Part shown: positions 41,769 through 50,872 of the stretch, piece after piece | Layout of the letters: every line of letters begins with the position of its first letter | Position numbering within the stretch: the first letter of the stretch is position 1 | Assembly (NCBI GenBank): GCA_017453745.1 | Contig: JAFTEH010000140.1 | Coordinates: 1 to 54,989, forward strand | From: Spirochaetaceae bacterium | GTDB lineage: Bacteria; Spirochaetota; Spirochaetia; Treponematales; Treponemataceae | DNA length: 54,989 nucleotides | Direction of reading: 5' to 3' | Program-made: the position numbers and the translations under genes | Notes under the pieces: model-generated | What the model was told of the DNA's origin: nothing | The model's database searches: none | Seen by the model: only the letters and a program-made list of their open reading frames with translations

Positions 41769-42398
41769 CTAAGTTGTTTCCTTTTTCAATATAGTGTGTA
41801 TTGCACGAGCCATGTTGTTTACATTGCTAGCATCAAGGTTTGCTGTGTCCTCTTTGCGTATATCTTCGGTTCCAGCATCAACTAAATCAGATGTAATTTC
41901 GCCGACAACCGTCTCTGTGACATCTTCAAAACCTTTTAGATCAGGCAAGGCATCCAAGGTTGTCCCATCATTTGCAAGGTCAGTAGTAGGTTGTGGTGTA
42001 AAACCAAGTTCTGAGTTTTCAGAAAATGAGGTTTCGATAGGAGTACCTTGCGCAGACGAAGATATACTATCTCCGTCTAGTAATGAGGCTGCTTCAGCTA
42101 AGTCATCAGCGAGGGTGTCAACGGTTGAGCCTACCTCATCATCAACGACAATATTTACATGTGAGCCCACCGTCTGTTCACTTGTCTGTCCTATAGTAGG
42201 GGAATCATGCAAAAAAAGTTCTGGGAGATATTTTTGCAAAACCTTTGTTGCTACAAATGTGAGCCCACCACACACAAGTGCAAGGAGCAATGCGCGCAAT
42301 AAAAGTACAAAAAAATGAACCCCACTCAAAAGCCCAACCAACAGCGACAAAACAAAGCCTACCGCTGAAGCGACTAAAGATGGCTTTAGATCATTCAT
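41769..42398 (-). CDS. Two-TM membrane protein at head of fliA cluster
   Basis: 209 residues. Two membrane helices at about 8-28 and 29-52 (VASAVGFVLSLLVGLLSGVHFFVLLLRALLLALVCGG in segments), then a long acidic, Ser/Thr/Asp-rich tail likely disordered (STVDTLADDLAEAASLLDGDS). No known domain. GGGGGAAAT precedes the ATG; a vegetative promoter lies at 42426-42453. It is the first gene of the fliA unit, so it may be made in fixed ratio with sigma-28. The tail's C-terminus (NNMARAIHTILKKE) may be a binding helix. Confidence 0.75.
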   Translation of the reverse strand: MNDLKPSLVASAVGFVLSLLVGLLSGVHFFVLLLRALLLALVCGGLTFVATKVLQKYLPELFLHDSPTIGQTSEQTVGSHVNIVVDDEVGSTVDTLADDLAEAASLLDGDSISSSAQGTPIETSFSENSELGFTPQPTTDLANDGTTLDALPDLKGFEDVTETVVGEITSDLVDAGTEDIRKEDTANLDASNVNNMARAIHTILKKETT

Positions 42399-42425
42399 AT
42401 TTCCCCCTAAAAAGCCCTACTGTAT

Positions 42426-42453
42426 ACAATAAACAAAATTAATTGCAAGTCAA
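42426..42453 (-). promoter_or_regulatory. Promoter TTGACT-16-TATTGT for fliA cluster
   Basis: Minus strand: -35 TTGACT (42453-42448), 16-nt spacer, -10 TATTGT (42431-42426). The resulting leader of about 20 nt carries GGGGG. It is a vegetative-type promoter rather than a sigma-28 one. Confidence 0.5.
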
Positions 42454-42516
42454 GAGGGTAACATTTTTTTATTTTGGCTTTTTATGCGAAAAGGTATCTT
42501 AGTAGGAAAATGCGAA

Positions 42517-42604
42517 AAAACCTCTCTACTGCCCACCTGTCAGTAGAAAACAGGTAGACAGTTTTAGAGGTTTCCTTGTGAGGCGGTGTTTGGAGCCGCC
42601 TCAT
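42517..42604. repeat. Dispersed repeat piece and hairpin after mglC
   Basis: AAAACCTCTC...GTTTTAGAGGTTTCC (42517-42575) encloses CACCTGTC and ACAGGTAGACAG pieces, as in the copy at 25171-25275. Next to it is TGAGGCGG/CCGCCTCA (42579-42603), 9 nt beyond the mglC stop, which may terminate mgl transcription although no T-run follows. Confidence 0.5.
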
Positions 42605-42612
42605 TACTGTGG

Positions 42613-44244
42613 CTATTTTTTCTTTAAGTACTTTACACTGTCTAAGGCAACCGCCGTGATGATGATTAAGCCCTTAAATACAAATTGTAGGTTTGTGTCA
42701 ATTCCTAAAAAGGTCAAGCAGTATGTTAAACTCGTAAAGATAATAACACCAATAACAGCCCCACCTATCTTTCCAATACCGCCATTAAATGAAATACCGC
42801 CAACAACACAAGCGGCAATAGCATCTAGTTCGTAGCCTTGCCCGGTGCCAGCACTGGCATTGGCTCTAAAGGCTTCTAAAAAAGCACCTATGCCATAGAA
42901 AATACCAGCCATAATAAAAACGCCCATCGTAACTTTAAATACACTAATGCCACTGACGGCTGCCGCTTCTTGGTTACCACCCACTGCATACATATTTTTA
43001 CCAAAGGTTGTTTTATTCCAGATAAAATATGCTACAATAATGGCAATAACAGCAGGTATAATGAGTTTTGGGAAGGTTACTAGTTCACCATTGAGTACCC
43101 CGAGTATCCAGCGTCCGCCCAAGAGGTCTTTTATGTTTGAGTCAATAGAACCAACAGGGGTGCCACTTGTACCAAAAAACAAAAGCCCATAGATAATCAA
43201 CTGAGTAGAGAGGGTAGAGATAAATGGGTGTATTTTTAACTTTGCGGTAAACATACCTGCAAAAGTGCTAAACAGTACACAAAGCACTATAGAAATGATT
43301 AAAGCCATAGAAAGTCGTAAAAACATAGGCATGCCGACAAAATTCCATGGTCCCATACCGAAGAATGTAACAATATTTTCACCTGGATGTAAAATTAAAC
43401 CTGTGATGACCGAGCCTAAGGCAACCATTCGCCCAACACTCAGGTCAGTTCCTGCAAGTAAGATAAGACCTGCAACCCCAAGAGCATAAAACATTCTTGT
43501 TGATGATTGTTCTAGAATGGTAAAAATATTCGGTATTGTTAAAAGTTGTCCACTTCCTTTTAGCGGCGCTACAATAATACAGAAGATAAAAAAAATAAGA
43601 ATCGCTAAATAGAGCCCATTTTCAAGCAAAAAGGAAGAAAGCTTAAACTTATAAATATATTCGTGTACGGCTAAATTCCAATCTTCAAGGATACTTGTTT
43701 TTCCATTGCGAAGTTGGATGTTCGTTTGGACTTCTTCCAGATATGCTTTATTTTTTTCTTCGTTGGAGCGCTCAATGTTGGAGCGACATTTTGTGTCAAG
43801 TTCAAATAGCTTTGATTTTTTTTCTGCCTTTGCCTGTTGTGAACTGACACCAGAAGCAATATCCTTTGTGTACGCTTCTATAATCACTTTTTTTGCTTCA
43901 GCGTGCTCTTGCTTAAACTGAGCGATTTTTTCGTTTTCGCGTTTTTTGACTTCGGCAATTTTCTGTGCGTAGAATTGCTTAGAAAGTGCTAAAGCGTCTT
44001 TTTGTAAACGAGCCACTTCGGCTTTATTTTTTTCAGTTTCAGCGACTGCGGCATCAAAAGCCTGATGCAAGTCAGCTAACTCGGCTTCTTTTTCCTGAGC
44101 ACTCAAAAACTTACTGTGCTTAACGCGTTTAATATCTTCCTTGATTATCGTTCGCTTTATTTCACCTTTTTCGCGTAGTTCAAACAAAGCGTCTTTTAGT
44201 TTTGTTAATTGTGTTCCTATGGCTTCAAAATTATTATCACTCAT
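42613..44244 (-). CDS. mglC: MglC-type sugar ABC transporter permease with coiled-coil N-terminal extension
   Basis: 543 residues against ~330 for E. coli MglC. The last ~340 residues are a normal BPD_transp_2 permease with about ten membrane helices (LLAGTDLSVGRMVALGSVITGLILHP; GTSGTPVGSIDSNIKDLLGGRW; VGGNQEAAAVSGISVFKVTMGVFI; AACVVGGISFNGGIGKIGGAVIGV). The first ~190 residues are cytosolic, rich in Lys, Glu and Ala, and predicted coiled coil. It forms the channel with MglA; MglB delivers galactose or glucose. AGGGG precedes the ATG. It follows mglA by 68 nt containing a repeat-family hairpin. Confidence 0.92.
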   Translation of the reverse strand: MSDNNFEAIGTQLTKLKDALFELREKGEIKRTIIKEDIKRVKHSKFLSAQEKEAELADLHQAFDAAVAETEKNKAEVARLQKDALALSKQFYAQKIAEVKKRENEKIAQFKQEHAEAKKVIIEAYTKDIASGVSSQQAKAEKKSKLFELDTKCRSNIERSNEEKNKAYLEEVQTNIQLRNGKTSILEDWNLAVHEYIYKFKLSSFLLENGLYLAILIFFIFCIIVAPLKGSGQLLTIPNIFTILEQSSTRMFYALGVAGLILLAGTDLSVGRMVALGSVITGLILHPGENIVTFFGMGPWNFVGMPMFLRLSMALIISIVLCVLFSTFAGMFTAKLKIHPFISTLSTQLIIYGLLFFGTSGTPVGSIDSNIKDLLGGRWILGVLNGELVTFPKLIIPAVIAIIVAYFIWNKTTFGKNMYAVGGNQEAAAVSGISVFKVTMGVFIMAGIFYGIGAFLEAFRANASAGTGQGYELDAIAACVVGGISFNGGIGKIGGAVIGVIIFTSLTYCLTFLGIDTNLQFVFKGLIIITAVALDSVKYLKKK

Positions 44245-44274
44245 GGTATCCCCTTACTATACAAGAAATTGAAA

Positions 44275-44310
44275 GGTGCTTCTTACGCAGGTAGGCGTTT
44301 TTAGAAGCCC
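44275..44310. repeat. Repeat-family hairpin between mglA and mglC
   Basis: GGTGCTTCTTACGC and GCGTTTTTAGAAGCCCCC form an imperfect hairpin with ends like the CTCTAAA/TTTAGAAG family. It lies inside the mgl operon and could modulate read-through or mRNA decay. Confidence 0.45.
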
Positions 44311-44312
44311 CC

Positions 44313-45806
44313 TTATAAGTATTTTGCCGAAAGTTTCAGCAATTCTTCTTGGTTTGTTTCTTTTGTTTCGACAATGCCCGAAAGTCTATTGTTAGACATA
44401 ACGGCAATCCTATTAGTTATACCTAAAATTTCGGGCATTTCGCTAGATACAACAATGATAGTTTTCCCTAGTTTTGCCATCGAAACAATAAGTTCATAAA
44501 TTTCATATTTTGCACCTACATCTATACCGCGCGTTGGCTCATCCATCAAAAAAATATCAGGAGAACGCTCAAGCCATTTTGCTATAATAACCTTTTGTTG
44601 GTTACCGCCACTGAGGCTTGACATAAGTTGCTCGGTCGACATACAGCGTACACGCATTTTTTTAATCTGGCTATCGGCGGCTCGCTTTAGTTTTTGCTTT
44701 GAAAGAAAAGTCGCTCCCTTATATTTTTTTAGGTTGGCGATTGTCACATTAAACTCAATAGATGCTTTTTCAAACATGCCATTTAGTTTACGCTCTTCTG
44801 TCAAAAGGGCAAAATTACAAGCCAACGCATCGCTTGTATGTTTTAGATAAATATTTTTACCGGCAATGGTAATATCTCCGTAGGCGATACTTCTAATACC
44901 GAATAGTGTTTCAAGTAGTTCGCTACGGCCTGCCCCCACGAGTCCATAAATACCAAATATTTCGCCTTTTTTTACACTAAAACTAATATCTTTGAGAACG
45001 GGCTCATATTTGGTGGTTAATTCGGTCAATGTCAAATACGGTTCACCAGGTGTATTGTCAATTTCTGGAAATCGTTTACTTAAAGACCGACCGACCATTG
45101 CAGTAATGAGTTCATCCATAGTAGTTTCGGTAACAGATTTGGTTAAAATCATTTTTCCGTCACGCAAGACGGTTACATCATCACACACTTTAAAGATTTC
45201 GTCCATTTTGTGTGAAATGTAAATAAATGATACCCCTTTTGCTTTTAATTCTTCAACAATAGAAAATAGTTTTTTTACTTCTCGTTCAGTCAGTGATGAT
45301 GTCGGTTCATCTAACACAATTAAGCGAGCATTGTACGAAACCGCTTTAGCGATTTCAATCATCTGCTTTTCGGCAACAGCCATAGTTCTGACGATGCGCT
45401 TGGGGTTAATATTGATTTTGAGTTGGGAAAAGATATTATTTGCCTTTTCGTACATTTCTGTTTCGCTTACCATTCCCATGCGTTTAGGGAATCGTCCTAA
45501 AAACAAATTATCAGCAACAGTCATGTCAAGGCATAGATTGAGTTCTTGATGTACCATTGTTACCCCATTTTCTAGGGCATCTTTTGGGTTTTTGAAGTCT
45601 ACAATGCGACCGTCAAGTTTGATTTCGCCTTCGTCTTTTTTGTAGCTTCCAAAGAGGCATTTTACTAATGTTGATTTTCCAGCACCATTTTCGCCCATCA
45701 AGCCTAAAACGGTTCCTTTTCTCACGGTCAAGTTTATGCCATCGAGAACTTTGTTCCTCCCAAAAGCTTTACTTACATTTTTAATTTCTAAAAAGTTTTC
45801 GCTCAC
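44313..45806 (-). CDS. mglA: MglA-type sugar ABC transporter ATP-binding protein
   Basis: 497 residues, with two tandem ATPase domains as in MglA/RbsA. First domain: Walker A GLMGENGAGKSTLVK, Walker B LIVLDEPTSSL. Second domain: P-loop-like GLVGAGRSELLE (degenerate), signature SLSGGNQQKV, Walker B IFLMDEPTRGIDVG. This arrangement of one canonical and one degenerate site is normal for the family. The start is GTG 45806 with AAGGAG 8 nt upstream. A repeat element and a terminator hairpin separate it from mglB. Confidence 0.96.
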   Translation of the reverse strand: MSENFLEIKNVSKAFGRNKVLDGINLTVRKGTVLGLMGENGAGKSTLVKCLFGSYKKDEGEIKLDGRIVDFKNPKDALENGVTMVHQELNLCLDMTVADNLFLGRFPKRMGMVSETEMYEKANNIFSQLKININPKRIVRTMAVAEKQMIEIAKAVSYNARLIVLDEPTSSLTEREVKKLFSIVEELKAKGVSFIYISHKMDEIFKVCDDVTVLRDGKMILTKSVTETTMDELITAMVGRSLSKRFPEIDNTPGEPYLTLTELTTKYEPVLKDISFSVKKGEIFGIYGLVGAGRSELLETLFGIRSIAYGDITIAGKNIYLKHTSDALACNFALLTEERKLNGMFEKASIEFNVTIANLKKYKGATFLSKQKLKRAADSQIKKMRVRCMSTEQLMSSLSGGNQQKVIIAKWLERSPDIFLMDEPTRGIDVGAKYEIYELIVSMAKLGKTIIVVSSEMPEILGITNRIAVMSNNRLSGIVETKETNQEELLKLSAKYL

Positions 45807-45825
45807 GGTGACCGCTCCTTCTTAA

Positions 45826-45956
45826 GGGAACCTCTAAAACTTCAACTTTTAGAGGTGTCTTTGAAAATGCGATGTTTGGAGTCCTTTAATTTCAAGGTTC
45901 CAAACTCGGCGCACTTCTAAAAAATTTTTTAAATTTTTCAGGTTTTAGAAGTGTCC
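45826..45956. repeat. Composite dispersed repeat, second long copy
   Basis: Same order as 33289-33446: GGGAACCTCTAAAAC, TTTTAGAGGTGTC, TTTGAAAATGCGA, a hairpin around TAATTT (here with one unpaired base and other stem bases), CTCGGCGCACTTCTAAAAA and GTTTTAGAAGTGTCC. Confidence 0.72.
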
Positions 45957-46235
45957 TTAAAATTTACACGGTGGCTATCTAAAATCAAATGGTAGTTGTG
46001 CCCTTTTAAGAAAGACGAGTAAAATATAGCCACACACACTGAACTTGAAACTCCAGTAATGTTGAAGTTTCTTGCTCGCATATTTTAGAACCCCAAACTG
46101 TCTACCAGTGACATACTTGACATCTGCGTATCGCTTACTCGCTACCTCTCCCATGTGCTTACTGGTAGACAAGGCGAGCAAGGCAGAAAGAACTTTTCGA
46201 GGCCCCTTAAAATATTTTTTTAGTTACACACAGTA

Positions 46236-46270
46236 AAAAAGGGGCTGCCCCTTAGAAGACAGCCACCTTT
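46236..46270 (-). terminator. Terminator/attenuator hairpin after mglB
   Basis: On the minus strand AAAGGTGGCTG pairs with CAGCCCCTTT around a ~12-nt loop and is followed by T6. It lies 8 nt beyond the mglB stop and upstream of mglA, so it should reduce mglA-mglC transcription relative to mglB. Confidence 0.7.
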
Positions 46271-46277
46271 CAGTAGA

Positions 46278-47702
<1,425 letters not shown>

Positions 47703-47712
47703 TTAGAGCGAC

Positions 47713-48303
47713 TTATACTGTTTCTAGTGCTTGTGTAATAGCATTTATGACATTGTCTATTGGCTGACTTGACAGTATCGTTAGTGAACAAGCGGTTTCG
47801 TAAAGTGGGCTTCGTTTTTGTTCGAGCCGTTCCAGTATTGAATAGGCGCATGTTTCGCAGTATTCTTCTAAAAAATTTTCACACGAGCCACACCCAAAGT
47901 ATTCTGGGAAACTCCCTCGTAATTGAGCCCTTTTGCGGTGTCTTTTTAGAATAACCGAGAGGTCTGCTTTAAGGTATACAACAATAGCATTTTTTAGAAT
48001 CGTTTGAACTTCTTTACTTTCAAGGCTCCCACCACCTGTGGCAAGTATACATACCTGCTGCGTTTGAAAGGTTTCAGCAATGACACGGGCTTCGGCCTTT
48101 CGGAATGCTTGTTCACCGCTCGTTTTAAATAGTTCGGCTGAGCTTTGCTTGTATTTTTGCAAAATCAAGTTATCGCTATCATAAAATGGAATTTTGTAGT
48201 GTAGGGCAAGGTGTTTGCCTATGAACGATTTTCCGACACAAGGCATTCCAACAAGGGCAATCGGCTTGACAATTTGTTTGATACCTATTTGCATTCTTGT
48301 CAT
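47713..48303 (-). CDS. aroK: Shikimate kinase with four-cysteine lid insert
   Basis: 196 residues. It phosphorylates shikimate in the chorismate pathway. P-loop GMPCVGKSFIG (19-29), shikimate-binding DSD (42-44), SGEQAFRKAEARV (Arg in the FR pair) and TGGGSL (90-95) are present. The lid region normally reads R-P-L-L; here it contains YFGCGSCENFLEEYCETC with Cys138, Cys141, Cys149 and Cys152, a CxxC-x7-CxxC pattern like zinc lids of some adenylate kinases. It may bind zinc or form disulfides. ATG 48303 or 48294 could start it. It is 17 nt from the upstream TPR lipoprotein gene. Confidence 0.87.
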   Translation of the reverse strand: MTRMQIGIKQIVKPIALVGMPCVGKSFIGKHLALHYKIPFYDSDNLILQKYKQSSAELFKTSGEQAFRKAEARVIAETFQTQQVCILATGGGSLESKEVQTILKNAIVVYLKADLSVILKRHRKRAQLRGSFPEYFGCGSCENFLEEYCETCAYSILERLEQKRSPLYETACSLTILSSQPIDNVINAITQALETV

Positions 48304-48320
48304 GTAAATGCTCGTTTCGC

Positions 48321-50051
48321 TTATAATTTACTTTGCAACTGTTGTAAAAGTTGCTGATTTTTTTTGTTGAGAGGGTCAATCGCTATAACTTGTTTTAGGT
48401 AGTATTCTGCTTTTTTGTAGTCAACATTGGCATAATAGTATTGGTACATCGCAAACAACGCATCTTGATTTCGTGGGTCAGATAAAAGGCTAGAGCGTAG
48501 ATACCCGAGACGCGTTTCGCCTGAACTCATTACTGCTTGGTAGTAGTATAAAATTGCCTTTAGGGTTGCATTTGCGGAAGGCATTTTGGCATTGATAATT
48601 TTTAAGGCATCAGAAACCGCCCCATTTTGTGTCAAAGTGGCTAAATAGAGTGAAATAGTGCTTTCATCATCGGTAGATGCTTGGTACAATCGTTGTGCAA
48701 GCGGTAAAGCGCGCCCGACTTGACCTGCACCGAGATATGCCCTCACGAGTAAGCGTTCATTTTCGGTGGTGGGGGCTCGTCGTGCAAGTGTTTCGGCTTG
48801 CGGTACAGCCTCATTCCAGATTTCATTTCCAATTAAGTTTTTGACAATAAGGGCTGCTGCTTGCACATTGTTTGAATCTTTTTGCGTTACTTTTTCGATA
48901 AACTCGTTTGCGGTGATGCCCTGTATATTTTGTCCCGTTTCAAAGCAGAGTTGCGCACAAGCTAAAAGAACATCAAAGTCATTGGGGTATCGCATGTAGG
49001 CTTCTGAAAGAGTTGACAAAGCTGAACTGACGCTTTTATTCCAAGAAGAAAAAAGCACGGAGCGCAAAAGTAAATAATCTTTGTTGTTTTTATCTCTGGT
49101 GGCGAATGCGTCAAGGAGAGCATTCGCTTTAAGGTATTCTTGTTGTGCGATGAGAATTTTAATCCGTAGTAAAACGGCTTCGGTATTGTCAGGTTGCGCA
49201 CTTAATAGGGCAACGACAATTTCTGACGCTTGTTCGTACCTTGCAAGTTCAATATATGCTTCACTTAAGAGGAGTTGGTATTCGGTTGTTTTTTGGAGCG
49301 CTCCGAGTTTTTCGGCAATATTGAGCGCCATACTAGTATCTCCTGTTTTTGCTAAAAGCCGTGCGTAGTAAAGTCCCGCCTGTGTGCAAGAAGCATCCAA
49401 GTCCCACGCTCTCCGAAACGATTCAATGGCGCGAGATGCTTGCCCGTTTTTTTGATATAAAACTCCTTTTAAAAAGTGCGGCAAAACGGAATCGGGCACG
49501 AGGGTTTCGGCTTTTATAAGGCGAGCCTCAAGTCGTGTTAATTCGGCATCGGAAATAGTTTTGTTAAGCGAATAAAAACTAGGAATGACAAGAGCTAAAA
49601 AGGTTGATTCATCTAAGTTTTGTGGTATAAGGCCGGTGTCGATTTGAGAAAAAGCGGTTAAGTATTTGTTTTCTTGAGGGTATGCAGGAACATTCCATGT
49701 GATCGCTTCATGTGGATAAAGTCTTGTCATAATTTCAGAAATGATGACAAGATATAAGCGGTTAATATCGGTTAAGCCATTGGGGTCGCTCGCAATAAAG
49801 TTTACCGCCGCTCTGAGTGAATCGGGAGAGCCTATTTCTACATTACGGATTAAGCGTGTATCAAGGAGGCGGTCTTCTATGTCTGCTTTGTTAGGGGTGT
49901 CCAAAATAATAGGGGTGCCTGTTGGCATACTTGCGGCGTTTTCAGTTGGGCGTTCAGAACCATCGGGTACAGCGCCTTTCTTGGTAGAAGGTTGTGACTT
50001 ACACCCGAAAATGAGAGTGAAAAAAAGTAATGATGATAGTAGTATTTTCAC
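48321..50051 (-). CDS. TPR-repeat lipoprotein
   Basis: 576 residues from GTG 50051, which gives a good lipoprotein signal (lipobox LIFGC, Cys17); a longer frame to 50114 adds an odd Cys-rich extension. The mature protein is a series of TPR units from about residue 170 to the end (LKGVLYQKNGQASRAIESFRRAW, YYARLLAKTGDTSMALNIAEKL, LLSEAYIELARYEQASEIVVALL, YQYYYANVDYKKAEYYLKQVIAIDP). It is probably a periplasmic scaffold for envelope assembly. It precedes the shikimate kinase gene, likely on one transcript. Confidence 0.85.
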   Translation of the reverse strand: MKILLSSLLFFTLIFGCKSQPSTKKGAVPDGSERPTENAASMPTGTPIILDTPNKADIEDRLLDTRLIRNVEIGSPDSLRAAVNFIASDPNGLTDINRLYLVIISEIMTRLYPHEAITWNVPAYPQENKYLTAFSQIDTGLIPQNLDESTFLALVIPSFYSLNKTISDAELTRLEARLIKAETLVPDSVLPHFLKGVLYQKNGQASRAIESFRRAWDLDASCTQAGLYYARLLAKTGDTSMALNIAEKLGALQKTTEYQLLLSEAYIELARYEQASEIVVALLSAQPDNTEAVLLRIKILIAQQEYLKANALLDAFATRDKNNKDYLLLRSVLFSSWNKSVSSALSTLSEAYMRYPNDFDVLLACAQLCFETGQNIQGITANEFIEKVTQKDSNNVQAAALIVKNLIGNEIWNEAVPQAETLARRAPTTENERLLVRAYLGAGQVGRALPLAQRLYQASTDDESTISLYLATLTQNGAVSDALKIINAKMPSANATLKAILYYYQAVMSSGETRLGYLRSSLLSDPRNQDALFAMYQYYYANVDYKKAEYYLKQVIAIDPLNKKNQQLLQQLQSKL

Positions 50052-50165
50052 GCCAATATCGCCCCGTCCACAGTATAACAAAACACAGCATAAAAAGCAA
50101 CAGAAAGTAAGCATAAACCAGGGGAATCAATTTTTGCAGAGATTGTTTTCTGCACCCTTATTCTA

Positions 50166-50220
50166 AGGGAAAAGACACCCTTTTGACCGAGCAAAAGGGT
50201 TTCCTTTCCCTTAGGAACCC
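50166..50220. repeat. Left arm of 55-bp perfect inverted repeat
   Basis: Starts AGGGAAAAGACACCC and ends TTTCCCTTAGGAACCC; it contains a hairpin ACCCTTTTG/CAAAAGGGT. Its exact reverse complement is 54935-54989, and similarity continues to 50245 with a few differences. The true length on the right is cut by the window edge. Confidence 0.88.
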
Positions 50221-50318
50221 TTACCTTCCTAAAACGCGGCTTAGGGCTCCGCCCTAAGAACCCGCCTGAAAGTAATAAGCTCTCAGTTATGCCCTATGGA
50301 ATTTAAACAAATACGATA

Positions 50319-50364
50319 TTTTTAATTCTCGCACTTACGCACCGTCTACATCCTGAGTAGACGG
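50319..50364. repeat. Left copy of CGTCTAC hairpin module
   Basis: Ends with a hairpin CCGTCTAC/GTAGACGG. Its 46-bp reverse complement is exactly 54802-54847, and a diverged form is at 54611-54655. Confidence 0.85.
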
Positions 50365-50420
50365 CTATGTTTTTTCTCCCTTTCCCTTAGGAACCCTTTC
50401 CTTCCAAAAGCGTCGCCACG

Positions 50421-50460
50421 GCAAGTTGGCATTCAGGACTAAAGCCAACTTGAGCCCTAA
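50421..50460. repeat. Left copy of CAAGTTGGC hairpin module
   Basis: CAAGTTGGC and GCCAACTTG arms around ATTCAGGACTAAA. The reverse complement matches 54705-54744 at 39 of 40 positions. Confidence 0.83.
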
Positions 50461-50623
50461 GAACCCGCCTTAGAGTAATGACTTTCCAGTTATGCCCTAA
50501 GCCATGTGTTTCTACAATAGTATCGACTGTTTTGGGCTGAAAAATGAGCGACGATTACTAAAAAAGAGCACTTCTAAAAACGCAAATTGTATTTTTGTTT
50601 TCGGTTCTATTTAATGTGCCAAT

Positions 50624-50669
50624 CAATGTGCCAAGTCCCAAAACATCAGTTTTGGGACTTGGCACATTG
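50624..50669. repeat. Long palindrome, copy C
   Basis: Fully paired 21-bp arms around loop ATCA, beginning CAATGTGCCAAGTCCC. Compared with copies A and B, three adjacent outer-stem bases differ and each change is compensated on the other arm. Confidence 0.85.
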
Positions 50670-50835
50670 CGTGCGTGATTGTAATTAAAAAACAGGTCTG
50701 TTAAAAAATAATGGACTTTTTGTGTAGGACCCATTCGGTAGCAGAATAAGCCACTGAAACTATAAGATTTGCGTGGTAGATATGACTAAAACTTTATTTG
50801 AGGGGCGGCTGACAAATTTGCTATGGAAGATATTA

Positions 50836-50864
50836 TTGATTTTATTTTTTATTATCGGTAAACT
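50836..50864 (+). promoter_or_regulatory. Promoter TTGATT-17-TAAACT for unknown treponemal gene
   Basis: -35 TTGATT (50836-50841), 17-nt spacer, -10 TAAACT (50859-50864), ending 8 nt before the ATG at 50873. Only a weak GGAT lies between, so a leader of 0-2 nt is possible. Confidence 0.5.
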
Positions 50865-50872
50865 GGATAGAA

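Larger units (their letters stand above)
45807..46277. other. mglB-mglA spacer: terminator and repeats
   Basis: No gene is seen. From the mglB side it holds a terminator hairpin (46236-46270), a stem with arms GTCTACCAGT/ACTGGTAGAC (46099-46108 / 46159-46168), and a composite repeat (45826-45956) just before the mglA Shine-Dalgarno. No clear separate promoter for mglA was found. Confidence 0.6.
50052..50872. other. Long intergenic region of modular repeats
   Basis: No gene is seen. It contains left copies of three modules that recur inverted at 54705-54989 (50166-50220, 50319-50364, 50421-50460), a half element of the CTCTAAA family (50566-50582), palindrome copy C (50624-50669) and a promoter (50836-50864). 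Confidence 0.65.
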
